Shown in pieces: positions 17,379-25,990 of a stretch of DNA of 64,000 nucleotides. The notes below the pieces were generated by a model that saw nothing but the letters and a program-made list of their open reading frames with translations, was not told the DNA's origin and ran no database searches. The translations under genes and the position numbers were made by a program. The DNA comes from Bacillus glycinifermentans. GTDB taxonomy: Bacteria; Bacillota; Bacilli; Bacillales; Bacillaceae. The stretch's first letter is position 1, and every line of letters begins with the position of its first letter. The DNA is taken from assembly GCF_001042475.2 (NCBI RefSeq), contig NZ_LECW02000045.1, forward strand, positions 372,001 to 436,000, written 5' to 3'.

Positions 17379-17416
17379 AAAAAAAACGCTCCGGGGACAG
17401 TCCGGGGCGTTTTTTA
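17379..17416. terminator. Bidirectional terminator after lipL
   Basis: aaaaaacgctccgg / ccggggcgtttttt with a short loop; A and T runs on both sides. The convergent membrane-protein gene ends at its edge. Confidence 0.8.
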
Positions 17417-17734
17417 GGCAGCGCGTGCACGATGGTTTCGGCGTTTAATGAACAGCCATGAGGAGAGGACCGCGATATAAATGAGGCTGACGGCCATTAA
17501 TACGACTGTTGCGGGCGTGTGTTTTGCCGCATAAACGAAAAAATCAAGCTGTGAGATATCGCCGGCATTCTTGATCGAATCGGCTCCATAGAACAGCTTT
17601 GTGAATTTGGCTGAATACTTCCATTCCCAAGGATCGGAGAGCAGCGCGCTGCCCTGATACCAGCTTGCCATGCTAGAAAATAAAAACAGCATGAAAACCG
17701 TGCCGAACTGGACAAAATATAAAACAAATCTCAT
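17414..17734 (-). CDS. Small membrane protein, possibly DUF4306 (YjdJ-like)
   Basis: 106 residues with two hydrophobic helices, at about 3-25 (FVLYFVQFGTVFMLFLFSSM) and 74-96 (TPATVVLMAVSLIYIAVLSS), separated by a polar loop, and a basic C-terminal tail (KRRNHRARAA) facing the cytoplasm. The motif FSSMASWYQGSALLSDPWEW recalls the DUF4306 family of small Bacillus membrane proteins; this assignment is from memory and unsure. Function is unknown. It shares a terminator region with lipL. Confidence 0.6.
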   Translation of the reverse strand: MRFVLYFVQFGTVFMLFLFSSMASWYQGSALLSDPWEWKYSAKFTKLFYGADSIKNAGDISQLDFFVYAAKHTPATVVLMAVSLIYIAVLSSWLFIKRRNHRARAA

Positions 17735-17795
17735 TGGAAAAACCCGCCTTATCGATTGCTACCACCATTATGAAATGTATGTCATGCGAAATCAA

Positions 17796-17830
17796 GAAAA
17801 AATGCCCCCTTTCGGTTGAAAGGGGGGGGA
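17796..17830 (-). terminator. Terminator of rsfA
   Basis: Stem ccccctttc / gaaaggggg with a 4-nt loop; read on the minus strand it is followed by attttttc. Confidence 0.7.
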
Positions 17831-17834
17831 GCAG

Positions 17835-18617
17835 TTATTCCGCCATCTTCTCTAAATTTCCGTTTCGGTCCATTTTAAAGGCGGGTGCAGCATGCTCATC
17901 ATCTTCAAATAAAACTAGCTTTCTTGCACGATTCATGATTTTCACGAGCGTTTCGTAGTCTTCCTGGATGGTCGTCTGATCTTTTTCGAGCTTTTTGACT
18001 TCTGCTTCAAGCTTTTCGACTTTTTTTGCGAGTTCCTCATTTTCGCGTTTTAAGCGGTCGTTTTCCATTTTTAACGCATCTGTCTGCTCTTGACTACCCG
18101 TATACGATTGCAAAAAGCGGATGACATCATCCATCGTCAGATTTGAAGGAGCTGCCTGTCCGGCATTCGGCTGATTCGGCGATAGAAGATGCGATAGACT
18201 AGCTAACTCTTCTTTAAAGCTTTCATCAACGTAAGGCAGGTTTTCGCTTGAGATCGGAGCCTGCTCCTGGCTTGTTCCCGTCTCCCCGGCATTCGGCTGA
18301 ACCGCTGCTTCGGCGGAGTCTATTGCGTCTGCTTCAACAGGCGGTTTGTATAAGAGCCGCTTCTTCGCAGGCTGGCCGTTTCCAAGGGCCCGCATTCTCT
18401 GCTTGCGCTGCTTTTTCGCCAGCTGCAGGGCTTTTTCGTATTGATGACGGACCACGGCGTTCCATCTGAAGCCGCAGGCAGCAGATGTCCGGTTCAGTCT
18501 GTCCCCGACTTCTTCAAAGGCGTTCAGTTGTGTGCTGCCTTCCCTTACATGCCGTAAAACGGTTTCGGCAAGCAATAAATCGTTTTCCTCAGACCATGCG
18601 TCTTGTCTTTGTTTCAT
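17835..18617 (-). CDS. rsfA: Prespore transcription factor RsfA
   Basis: 260 residues, near the ~258 of B. subtilis RsfA (YwfN). RsfA is made in the forespore under sigma-F and tunes other sigma-F genes, including spoIIR. The N-terminus is a Myb/SANT-like DNA-binding domain ([20 protein letters not shown], then [20 protein letters not shown]). A low-complexity middle (about 90-150) precedes a long coiled coil, about 180-235, with heptads of Leu and Lys/Glu ([20 protein letters not shown]), for dimerisation. A well-matched sigma-F promoter is at 18650-18678. Confidence 0.92.
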   Translation of the reverse strand: MKQRQDAWSEENDLLLAETVLRHVREGSTQLNAFEEVGDRLNRTSAACGFRWNAVVRHQYEKALQLAKKQRKQRMRALGNGQPAKKRLLYKPPVEADAIDSAEAAVQPNAGETGTSQEQAPISSENLPYVDESFKEELASLSHLLSPNQPNAGQAAPSNLTMDDVIRFLQSYTGSQEQTDALKMENDRLKRENEELAKKVEKLEAEVKKLEKDQTTIQEDYETLVKIMNRARKLVLFEDDEHAAPAFKMDRNGNLEKMAE

Positions 18618-18649
18618 CACTTCTCAACTCCCATGTCAGTATTGGTATT

Positions 18650-18678
18650 AGATTGTCCAATTTGGAAAATATTTATAC
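18650..18678 (-). promoter_or_regulatory. Sigma-F promoter of rsfA
   Basis: Minus strand: -35 GTATA (18674-18678), exactly 15 nt, -10 GGACAATCT (18650-18658). The sigma-F pattern is GYATA, 15 nt, GGNNANANT; only one base departs. The start point would fall about 25 nt before the ATG. Confidence 0.8.
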
Positions 18679-18723
18679 AAGTTTGCTAAAAGAATAGGAA
18701 GTGATTTTTTTAGCGGCCGCTCC

Positions 18724-18752
18724 TTGCAGGAATGGGAGAATCCTTGTACAAT
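18724..18752 (+). promoter_or_regulatory. Sigma-A promoter for the DUF1450 gene
   Basis: TTGCAG (18724-18729), 17 nt, TACAAT (18747-18752). The leader to the start is about 83 nt. Confidence 0.65.
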
Positions 18753-18841
18753 GGAGGATGGTGTCATTTTTATTACAGCTCGGCAAAAATCGAATGCCTT
18801 CCATAAAGACAGATGAACTTTAACGAAAGGAAGCGTATGAA

Positions 18842-19066
18842 ATGGCGAATGAATTTCGAGTGTGTGACGATTGCCAGGCTACGAATTTAAAGACGCTTTT
18901 GCCCCGGCTGAAGGAAATCGATCCGGATGCGAAAGTGGAGATCGGCTGTCAGTCTTATTGCGGGCCGGGACGGAAAAAATCGTTTGCATTTGTCAACAAT
19001 CGACCGCTTTCAGCTCCTACTGAAGACGAGCTGATCGAAAAAGTGAAAAAGAAAGTCAAAAAATAA
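18842..19066 (+). CDS. DUF1450 family small protein
   Basis: 74 residues. It has the DUF1450 pattern, also seen in YuzB: an N-terminal CDDCQ motif, then [20 protein letters not shown], four or so Cys that may bind metal or form a disulfide, in a small thioredoxin-like or ferredoxin-like fold. The function of the family is not known. The C-terminus is very basic (EKVKKKVKK). It has its own promoter and terminator, lying between rsfA and ywfO. Confidence 0.82.
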   Translation: MANEFRVCDDCQATNLKTLLPRLKEIDPDAKVEIGCQSYCGPGRKKSFAFVNNRPLSAPTEDELIEKVKKKVKK

Positions 19067-19067
19067 T

Positions 19068-19094
19068 CGCCTCCCCGACGGGTCAGGCGTTTTT
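19068..19094 (+). terminator. Terminator after the DUF1450 gene
   Basis: cgcctccccgacgggtcaggcg with outer pairs cgcct/aggcg, followed by five T. Confidence 0.65.
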
Positions 19095-19266
19095 GCTTGT
19101 TTACCGGCTTTTCCTGCATACTGGAACAAGTTTTTGGGCAAATTCAAGGATGTTTTCAAAAAACAGACCCGATATAATAGAATAAGATATCAAAAACGAA
19201 GTTCCGAAAGATTGAATAAGAACGGTTTTGGCAGTTTGCCTCACGTTTAAAAAAAGAGGGACAGAA

Positions 19267-20565
19267 ATGGCGTATCCATACGGAAAATTATCAGAAGAAA
19301 AGGTGTTTAAAGATCCTGTACACCGTTATGTCCACGTACGGGACAAGCTCATCTGGGATTTGATCGGAACACGCGAGTTCCAAAGGCTGCGCAGAATCAA
19401 GCAGCTTGGGACGACCTATTTAACGTTTCACGGCGCTGAACACAGCCGCTTTAACCACTCCCTCGGCGTATACGAAATCGTCAGAAGAATGGTTGATGAC
19501 GTGTTTAAAGGCCGGGACGAATGGGATGACAGCGAACGCGACCTGTGCCTGTGCGCCGCGCTTTTGCACGACTTGGGGCACGGCCCGTTTTCCCATTCAT
19601 TTGAAAAAGTATTCCGCCTCGATCACGAAGATTTTACGAGAGCGATCATATTAGGCGATACAGAGGTTAACGAAGTGCTTGGGAAGGTGAGCCCGGCATT
19701 TGCAAAGGACGTCGCCGAAGTCATCGCGAAAACCTACAAAAACAAACAGGTGGTCAGCCTGATCTCAAGTCAGATTGACGCTGACCGCATGGACTATCTG
19801 CAGCGCGACGCATACTACACCGGCGTCAGCTACGGGCACTTTGACATGGAGCGGATTCTTCGCGTCATGCGACCGCGCGAAGACCAGATTGTCATTAAAC
19901 AGAGCGGAATGCATGCTGTCGAAGATTATATCATGAGCCGCTATCAGATGTATTGGCAAGTCTATTTCCATCCGGTGACAAGAAGCGCTGAGGTCATTTT
20001 GACGAAAATCCTACACAGGGCAAAGCAGCTTCATCAGGAAGGCTACATATTTACGCATGCCCCTGTCCATTTTTACTCCATTTTCGAAGGAAACGTCACA
20101 TTGGATGATTATTTGAGCCTTGATGAAGCGATTATTCTTTATTACTTTCAGGCGTGGGAAAAAGAAGAGGATGAGATCCTGTCTGATTTATGCCGCCGTT
20201 TCATCAACCGCAGGCTGTTCCAGTACGCCGAATTCAATCCGAATGAAGAAATGGCGACTTATTTTGAGCTGACTTCGCTGTTTAAAGAATCAGGTATCGA
20301 TCCCGATTATTATCTTGTGGTGGATTCCTCATCAGACCTTCCTTACGATTTCTACAGGCCGGGAGAGGAAGAAGAGCGCCTGCCGATCCAATTGCTGACA
20401 AATAGCGGTCAGATTAAGGAACTGTCGCGCCAGTCTGACATTGTCGATGCGATTTCCGGCAAACGGAGGACGGACCATAAGCTTTATTTTCCGCTGGATC
20501 TCATCGAAGGACTGGGAGCCGGCCGGCACGCGGATCGAATCAAAGAGTTGCTTGGACTGACATAG
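19267..20565 (+). CDS. ywfO: HD-domain phosphohydrolase YwfO
   Basis: 432 residues from the ATG at 19267 (MAYPYGKLSE), with agaggga upstream; the longer reading has no ribosome site. A dGTPase-like HD protein: EFQRLRRIKQLGTTYLTFHG, then HSRFNHSLGVYE and the metal-binding pair in LLHDLGHGPFSHSFE, followed by SSQIDADRMDYLQRDAYYTG. Enzymes of this family hydrolyse dNTPs or related nucleotides; the natural substrate of YwfO is not something I can state. The following ywgA starts 31 nt later, probably in one transcript. A TATAAT at 19173-19178 may be its -10. Confidence 0.9.
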   Translation: MAYPYGKLSEEKVFKDPVHRYVHVRDKLIWDLIGTREFQRLRRIKQLGTTYLTFHGAEHSRFNHSLGVYEIVRRMVDDVFKGRDEWDDSERDLCLCAALLHDLGHGPFSHSFEKVFRLDHEDFTRAIILGDTEVNEVLGKVSPAFAKDVAEVIAKTYKNKQVVSLISSQIDADRMDYLQRDAYYTGVSYGHFDMERILRVMRPREDQIVIKQSGMHAVEDYIMSRYQMYWQVYFHPVTRSAEVILTKILHRAKQLHQEGYIFTHAPVHFYSIFEGNVTLDDYLSLDEAIILYYFQAWEKEEDEILSDLCRRFINRRLFQYAEFNPNEEMATYFELTSLFKESGIDPDYYLVVDSSSDLPYDFYRPGEEEERLPIQLLTNSGQIKELSRQSDIVDAISGKRRTDHKLYFPLDLIEGLGAGRHADRIKELLGLT

Positions 20566-20595
20566 AAAGAAAAGGATGAAGGAGATGTCGGGGAT

Positions 20596-21096
20596 TTGTT
20601 AAAAGAACATGCAAAGCTGATGAAGGTGTTCTCGGATTCAGGGGAGATCATCGGGAGAAAAAAGCTGCAAAAGATCATTTATATCGCAAAGAAGCTGGAG
20701 CTGCCCTTTTATGAAAAGTACGATTTCCACTTTTACGGACCGTACTCGGAGGAGCTGACGCTTCAGGTTGAAGAGCTGTGCAATCTCGGATTTCTCCATG
20801 AAGTCAAAGAGAAAAAAGGCGGGTATTATCAATACCGGTATTCTCCCACTGAAGCGGGAAGGCAATTTTTAAGCCAGTGCGAGCTGGAAATGAAGGATAT
20901 CAAGCCGTATATTGACGATGTGAACTGCCAGTCTTCGCGATTTTTGGAGCTGGTTGCCACGATCCTTTACTTTGAAGGCCTTGATCAGGATGAGATCAGA
21001 GAAAAAGTGTTTACGATTAAGAGCAAACAGCGGTATACGGACGAAGAATTCGATGAAGCCGTCGCTTACATAGAAAAGCTAAAAGATCTGTGTTAA
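20596..21096 (+). CDS. ywgA: Conserved protein YwgA
   Basis: 166 residues from a TTG (MLKEHAKLMKVFSDSG) with gaaggaga about ten bases before. The stretch IIGRKKLQKIIYIAKKLELP then YDFHFYGPYSEELTLQVEEL resembles the Panacea/DUF4065-like fold, small proteins often tied to regulation, but this likeness is from memory. Function is unknown. It follows ywfO as in B. subtilis and has its own terminator. Confidence 0.85.
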   Translation: MLKEHAKLMKVFSDSGEIIGRKKLQKIIYIAKKLELPFYEKYDFHFYGPYSEELTLQVEELCNLGFLHEVKEKKGGYYQYRYSPTEAGRQFLSQCELEMKDIKPYIDDVNCQSSRFLELVATILYFEGLDQDEIREKVFTIKSKQRYTDEEFDEAVAYIEKLKDLC

Positions 21097-21124
21097 AAGA
21101 CCTGTCGGACGACAGGTTTTTTTG
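21095..21124 (+). terminator. Terminator after ywgA
   Basis: acctgtc - ggac - gacaggt followed by seven T. Confidence 0.85.
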
Positions 21125-21281
21125 TTATATGTTTTTGTCGAATGATTGGGGTTTGTAGGAATTTAGAAAGAAAGCAGCAAAAAGAACGCATGCTATATGT
21201 CCTCTCTTTTATCTGAATTAAAGGAATTTTCAGACAAGTTGAAGAATTTTTAATTCGTTCAAAAATAAGGAGGGGTTGAAA

Positions 21282-22088
21282 GTGAAAAAACGTTCTGTAT
21301 TCTTTTCTTTGCTGCTGTCTGCCGGTTTGATTCCAGGACTGACGGCGGGGGTCGCGAAAACGGACGGCCATGACCATGACCACGCCCGCGAGGCAAAAGG
21401 AACCTATGTCGAATCATTGCCGAAAGCTGAGAGTTTTAAAGATTTTAACGGGAAAGTTCAAATTGAAAGAACGACAGTTACGAAAATTCTTGACGAAAAA
21501 GGAAATGTCACTGGAACGAAAACGTTCAAAAAGAATACAAGCGATGGGGAATTTTCGACACAGGCATCAACAGGCGCTCAGAAGGTAAGCGTTCTGGCTG
21601 TGGCTGATGCCCAGTATCGTGCGAAATACAGCGACTGGCAAACGAGGATCGTTCAAATTGTCGAACAGGCTGATGTGATGTTCAACCGCGATCACAGCAT
21701 TGATTTTGTTGTGGAGGCAGTGGCGCCTTGGACGTCGTCAGGCAGCAACAGCTCTCAAATTCTCTCAAACCTTCAAAGGAGCTTCAGCGGAAGAAATTAT
21801 AAATTCGTTGTCGGATTTACCGCCAACAGCAACTTTGACGCGGGCGGCATCGCGTATGTATACAACAGCAAGCCGAACGGCAGCGCCTTCAGCGTCAACC
21901 TCGACCAGGGAACGGCCAATACGGCAAAAGCGGCCACACACGAATTTTCACATAACTTCGGGTTAAATCATGATGCGCAAGGCAGCGGGATTCGCTGCAT
22001 TATGAACTACGATTACGCGTACACGGTCGATGTCTGGGATTCGGCTCATAACAGCCAGATCTCAAGAAATAAAGCCTGGTATCAATAA
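21282..22088 (+). CDS. Secreted zinc metalloprotease, M84 (MprBi-like)
   Basis: 268 residues from GTG 21282; the strong aaggagggg lies 6 nt before it and overlaps the alternative TTG at 21276. Basic start and hydrophobic core (SVFFSLLLSAGLIPGL) form a Sec signal. A propeptide, with a His/Asp-rich stretch DGHDHDH, runs to about residue 95, where the mature enzyme probably begins at STGAQKVSVLAVAD; this resembles the M84 protease MprBi of Bacillus intermedius. The zinc site is the metzincin-like HEFSHNFGLNHD at about 220. Two Cys may be present in the mature region (RCIMNYD has one). An extracellular scavenging protease; I do not place it here in B. subtilis. Confidence 0.87.
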   Translation: MKKRSVFFSLLLSAGLIPGLTAGVAKTDGHDHDHAREAKGTYVESLPKAESFKDFNGKVQIERTTVTKILDEKGNVTGTKTFKKNTSDGEFSTQASTGAQKVSVLAVADAQYRAKYSDWQTRIVQIVEQADVMFNRDHSIDFVVEAVAPWTSSGSNSSQILSNLQRSFSGRNYKFVVGFTANSNFDAGGIAYVYNSKPNGSAFSVNLDQGTANTAKAATHEFSHNFGLNHDAQGSGIRCIMNYDYAYTVDVWDSAHNSQISRNKAWYQ

Positions 22089-22133
22089 TCAAAAGGGCGT
22101 CCTGCAATCAAGCGGCAGGCGCCCTTTTTGATT
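22087..22133. terminator. Bidirectional terminator, protease / ywhB
   Basis: Long stem aatcaaaagggcg..ctgc / gc..cgccctttttgatt between convergent genes. Confidence 0.8.
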
Positions 22134-22317
22134 ATTGATCGCTCATCCGTTTCCCGGCGACTCCGTAATTTTCTTTTTTCAGCTCTTCAATGATGACAGC
22201 GATCCTTTCTTTAGGCGCCCCCGTTGTTTCAGAGACGGCTTCTGTCACTTTTTCGACAAGATTTCTTTTTTGCTCGTCAGTGCGGCCTTCGAGCATTTGA
22301 ACAGTTACGTACGGCAT
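22132..22317 (-). CDS. ywhB: 4-oxalocrotonate tautomerase family protein YwhB
   Basis: 61 residues, nearly identical in pattern to B. subtilis YwhB: PYVTVQMLEGRTDEQKRNLV with Pro1 after Met, and the Arg/Phe-equivalent C-terminal region ENYGVAGKRMSDQ. YwhB shows 2-hydroxymuconate tautomerase activity in vitro but its cell role is unknown. It stands alone, divergent from ywhC, unlike the operon-encoded paralogue at 12742. It could back up that enzyme. Confidence 0.92.
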   Translation of the reverse strand: MPYVTVQMLEGRTDEQKRNLVEKVTEAVSETTGAPKERIAVIIEELKKENYGVAGKRMSDQ

Positions 22318-22419
22318 GTTTTGTCCTCCCCCTAAAAAAATTCGCTCACTTTAGCATAAGATGCTCTTATAGTATACTGAAGATAGTAAATCTTTGTATA
22401 CGAGAAAGAGGGAAAAACT

Positions 22420-23082
22420 ATTTTAGACCGTTTTTTGATGTATCCGTTCGAAATGATTCCGTACGTCGTATTGACGCTTGCCGCCGCATTTACCGTGCAT
22501 GAAGTCGCCCATGCATATGTAGCGTACAAATTTGGCGACGAAACGGCCAAGCGGCAGGGAAGGCTGACGCTCAACCCTCTCAAACACCTTGATCCGTTTG
22601 GGACGATTTTGATATTTTTGATGGGGTTTGGCTGGGCGAAGCCCGTACCCGTCAACCGTTTTTATTTTAAAAAGCCGAGGCTTGCCGGATTTCTCGTTTC
22701 GATTGCCGGGCCGGTCAGCAACCTGGTCCTTGCCTTGCTCGGATTTCTTTTGGTACTGTTATCTGCAAAGCTGCCTTCTGTGCTGCCTTCCGCTTTTTAT
22801 TCCGGATTGCTTCAGTTTCTTACGATTTGGGTCAATTTAAATTTGCTTTTATTTCTCTTTAATTTAATGCCGTTTCCGCCGCTTGACGGCTTCCGCGTCA
22901 TACAGGACGTCGTCGCGCCTGATGTGCGGGCGAAGCTGACGAAATACGAGGCTTACGGCTCGATCGTTTTTCTGATCATCGTCATTACGCCGCTTGGACA
23001 ATACGTATTCTGGCCATTTCTCAACGATGGCCGGGAATTGATCATATCGATATTTAACAGCGTTTTCCGGCCGCTGATGTAG
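22420..23082 (+). CDS. ywhC: Site-2 protease family membrane protein YwhC
   Basis: An M50-type intramembrane metalloprotease. The zinc motif is AFTVHEVAHAYVAY (HExxH) near the N-terminus and the third ligand lies in FNLMPFPPLDGFRV (NxxPxPPLDG). About five membrane helices. The start is debatable. The only good ribosome site, agaggg, ends 7 nt before an ATT codon at 22420 that gives MLDRFLMYPFEM and 220 residues, close to the B. subtilis length. The first in-frame ATG (22438) is more than 20 nt from that site. I therefore use the rare ATT start. The substrate of YwhC is unknown. Confidence 0.85.
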   Translation: MLDRFLMYPFEMIPYVVLTLAAAFTVHEVAHAYVAYKFGDETAKRQGRLTLNPLKHLDPFGTILIFLMGFGWAKPVPVNRFYFKKPRLAGFLVSIAGPVSNLVLALLGFLLVLLSAKLPSVLPSAFYSGLLQFLTIWVNLNLLLFLFNLMPFPPLDGFRVIQDVVAPDVRAKLTKYEAYGSIVFLIIVITPLGQYVFWPFLNDGRELIISIFNSVFRPLM

Positions 23083-23094
23083 GAGGTATTATTG

Positions 23095-23610
23095 ATGGAA
23101 CAAGGAAAAAAGAAAAAAACTATCGGCTTCAATATCATTAAAAGCGATCCGACGGATGGACACGGCGGGTTCGGCGCAGGCTCATTGAGCCTTGATAACG
23201 TGTCGCCCGTGATCGTCGACGTGACGGAAAAGGAAGCGTTCATTGATATCGGCGCCATGCATGCGAGAAGCGCCGTCGAAAAGGGGATCAAATTTCTTCC
23301 GAATAAAGAGGAAGTGCCGAACGGGAAGCCTTATTGGCTTGTCTGGGTGACCATCGACCGGAAGGAGGAAGGCCCTTATTACGCAGGTGTGACGGCTTGT
23401 GAAATGACGGTGGACAGAAGCATTCGCCGCGGCTACAAAAAGCTTCCTGAGCATGTCAATTTAATGGATAAATCGATGAAGCGGAAGATTATCGTCGACC
23501 ATATGGATGAGGATTCAAAGCACGTGCTTGCCGAGTTTTTAAAAAATCACGATCAGGGCATTTGGGACCGTTCGTCAGATGAGCTGAAAAAAGGACTGCT
23601 TCAGGAATAG
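23095..23610 (+). CDS. ywhD: Conserved protein YwhD
   Basis: 171 residues starting at the ATG 8 nt behind aggaggt. It matches B. subtilis YwhD in size, place and sequence style (KKKTIGFNIIKSDPTDGHGG; YWLVWVTIDRKEEGPYYAGV). It is a soluble Bacillus-specific protein with no known function and no motif that tells its job. It follows ywhC by 12 nt, so the two are one operon. Confidence 0.87.
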   Translation: MEQGKKKKTIGFNIIKSDPTDGHGGFGAGSLSLDNVSPVIVDVTEKEAFIDIGAMHARSAVEKGIKFLPNKEEVPNGKPYWLVWVTIDRKEEGPYYAGVTACEMTVDRSIRRGYKKLPEHVNLMDKSMKRKIIVDHMDEDSKHVLAEFLKNHDQGIWDRSSDELKKGLLQE

Positions 23611-23611
23611 C

Positions 23612-23644
23612 AAAACCCCGGGCTTTAGAAGGCCCGGGGTTTTA
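23612..23644. terminator. Bidirectional terminator, ywhD / pbpG
   Basis: aaaaccccgggc - 8 nt - gcccggggtttta. The pbpG stop lies at its edge. Confidence 0.85.
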
Positions 23645-25714
23645 TTCATCTCTCCTGAACCACCATTCCCACCATTTTTTTCGTTTGTGCGGTTTTGCGG
23701 GATTCTCCGGTTCGGCTTTTTTGTCCTGATACGTTTCTTTTCCGAAGCACACCTGGTCAGGCTCGGTTCCTTCGATAAAGTAGGCGGGATGCTTGGCCGG
23801 ACAGCCCGGAGCCGCGGCATATCCAGTGGATGGATCGATATACACGCTTTTCACGCCGTCAGGCGGTTTTAATGCAGCCTCAGGTTCGCCTGCAAGCGCT
23901 CGTTCCATGAACTCAGCCCAAATTTGTTTGGCGTAATTTTTTTCCTCGACCATATCGATCGTCCGTCCCTTGTCATAGCCGGTCCATACGCCTGAGGCGA
24001 GGCCGGGATAAAAACCGACCATCCAGCTGTCCGTGCCCGTCGTTCCCGATTTTCCGGCATATGTCCGCGTTAATTTGCCGGCGATCGTCCGGCCGGTCAC
24101 CGATGTGTAGCCGTCCAGCGATGTGTCAAACATACCGGTCATCATGTTTGCCGTAATAAAAGCCGCTTTTGGATCGAGTAGCTGCTTATGGAGGTTCGGT
24201 TTTTCATAAAGCACCGTCCCGTTCGAATCGGTGATTTTCGCAATAAATGACGGCTCGATTTGCTTCCCGCCGTTCGCCAGCATGGCGTACGCATTCACCA
24301 TTTCGATCGGTTTTACGGGCGACGTGCCGAGAGCCAGTGAAGGCACTTTCTGGAGCGGGCTTGTAATCCCGAACCGTTTGGCGGCATCGATCAGTTTGTC
24401 CATTCCGAGGAAAAGGTGCGTTTTCACGGCGTAAATATTATCCGACAAGGCGAGCGCCTGAAGCAGGGTGATCGGACCGTCAGCGTAATAGCCATGGTAA
24501 TTGCTCGGGGAATACAAGGCTCCATTTCCGAGCTCAAACGTCGTTTCCGCGCTTCTCATCCTCGTTGCCGGCGTGAAACCGTTTTGAATCGCTGAATAAT
24601 AAAGCAAAGGCTTCATCGTTGACCCGGGCTGCCGCCTCGCCTGTGTCACGCGGTTGAACGGGCTTTTTTCGTAATCCCGTCCCCCGACGAGGGCGAGGAC
24701 GCTGCCGTCATACGGGTCGATTGCGGCAAATCCGGCTTGTATGCCGCTTTTCGGGTTGATCGTCTGTTTGACCGCTTTTTCGGCGATTTTCTGCAGGCGC
24801 GGATCAAGCGTCGTATACACGTTGTAACCGCCCGTTTCCGCTTGTTCCGGCTTCAGCTTTAGTAGGCGGGCGATTTCTTTGACAGCCTCGTCATAAAAGT
24901 ACGGAGCCGCCTTTGCTTCGGTTTGTTTCTCCCGTTTTTTGTATGTGAGCGGCATTTTCTTCAGTGTTGCCGCCTGTTTTTTTGTCAGCTTGTTTTCCTT
25001 TTCCATCATTGTCAAAATCATTTCCTGCCGCTCTTTCGCTTTTTTTTCGTTAACGAAAGGCGAATACATCGACGGTCCTTTCGGAATGCCGGCCAGCATC
25101 GCAGCTTCAGCCGTGTTGATGTTTTTGGCGCTTTTGCCGAAGTACAGCCGTGAAGCGGCTTCGATTCCGTATGCTCCGTGCCCGTAGTAAATCGTATTTA
25201 AATAGCCTTCTAAAATGTCTTTCTTTGAATAATTTTGCTCAAGGCGTATCGTATAAAAGGCTTCATTCCATTTTCTTTTCCACGTTTTATCATGGCCGAG
25301 GTAGAGGTTTCTCGCATATTGCTGGGTAATGGTGCTTGCTCCCTGAACCTTGGACATCGCCTTTAGATCGGCGATGACGGCTCCGGCCATCCGCACATAA
25401 TCAAATCCGTGATGCCGGAAAAAATTCCGGTCTTCAACGGCAAGCGTTGCATCGATGACGGCGGGATTGATGTTGTCAAGCGACACCCAGTACCGTTTTT
25501 GCCCATAATGGGTTTCGCCCATCTGTTTTCCGTTTCCGTCATAAAGCACGGTCGATCTCGGCACCTGAACGGAAGGAGCGCCCTGCCACTTGGCGGCCAG
25601 AACAACCGTCATGATGAGGATGGACAATAAGAGCAGCATCAATATTCCCATGAACAAAAAAGCCCGTATCGTTTTGATGGTCAAACGGACCCGCTTGTTC
25701 GTCATCATGTCCAT
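23642..25714 (-). CDS. pbpG: Class A penicillin-binding protein 2D (PbpG)
   Basis: 690 residues (B. subtilis PbpG has about 691). One N-terminal membrane anchor (AFLFMGILMLLLLSILIMTV), a glycosyltransferase domain (LAVEDRNFFRHHGFDYVRMA, GASTITQQYARNLYL), then a transpeptidase domain with STMK in PGSTMKPLLYY, SDN in LALSDNIYA and KSGTTG. The tail is basic and Trp-rich (HKRKKWWEWWFRR). PbpG acts with PbpF in building the germ-cell wall peptidoglycan of the spore and is made in the forespore under sigma-F. A plausible weak sigma-F promoter is at 25754-25782. Confidence 0.94.
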   Translation of the reverse strand: MDMMTNKRVRLTIKTIRAFLFMGILMLLLLSILIMTVVLAAKWQGAPSVQVPRSTVLYDGNGKQMGETHYGQKRYWVSLDNINPAVIDATLAVEDRNFFRHHGFDYVRMAGAVIADLKAMSKVQGASTITQQYARNLYLGHDKTWKRKWNEAFYTIRLEQNYSKKDILEGYLNTIYYGHGAYGIEAASRLYFGKSAKNINTAEAAMLAGIPKGPSMYSPFVNEKKAKERQEMILTMMEKENKLTKKQAATLKKMPLTYKKREKQTEAKAAPYFYDEAVKEIARLLKLKPEQAETGGYNVYTTLDPRLQKIAEKAVKQTINPKSGIQAGFAAIDPYDGSVLALVGGRDYEKSPFNRVTQARRQPGSTMKPLLYYSAIQNGFTPATRMRSAETTFELGNGALYSPSNYHGYYADGPITLLQALALSDNIYAVKTHLFLGMDKLIDAAKRFGITSPLQKVPSLALGTSPVKPIEMVNAYAMLANGGKQIEPSFIAKITDSNGTVLYEKPNLHKQLLDPKAAFITANMMTGMFDTSLDGYTSVTGRTIAGKLTRTYAGKSGTTGTDSWMVGFYPGLASGVWTGYDKGRTIDMVEEKNYAKQIWAEFMERALAGEPEAALKPPDGVKSVYIDPSTGYAAAPGCPAKHPAYFIEGTEPDQVCFGKETYQDKKAEPENPAKPHKRKKWWEWWFRRDE

Positions 25715-25753
25715 GCTGAAAATCCCCTCTCAGATTAATAAAATGTTCTTATC

Positions 25754-25782
25754 ATTATGAGAAAAAAGCGGACGGTTTAAAC
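25754..25782 (-). promoter_or_regulatory. Possible sigma-F promoter of pbpG
   Basis: Minus strand: GTTTA (25778-25782), 15 nt, TCTCATAAT (25754-25762). Spacing and the CATAAT end fit sigma-F, but the -10 lacks the GG. The match resembles the spoIIR promoter of this window (GTTTA, 15 nt, GACCATAAT). Confidence 0.45.
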
Positions 25783-25861
25783 AATAGGAACAGAAAAAAC
25801 GGATGGCGGGCACGGGAAGCCGGAATCTAATGGAAAGGCTTTTTTTGATGCCTGAGCCGTC

Positions 25862-25890
25862 TTTACAATTCCCTTCAATTCCTCTATACT
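25862..25890 (+). promoter_or_regulatory. Sigma-A promoter of speE
   Basis: TTTACA (25862-25867), 17 nt, TATACT (25885-25890); close to consensus. The leader is about 95 nt. Confidence 0.75.
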
Positions 25891-25990
25891 TTTTCTTTAG
25901 GCGTAAGCCGATGCTGACAGCAGAATAATCGTTGTTTGAGACGAGAAAAATAGATGGAAATACAGCTTATAATGAAAGGAAGATGACGCT

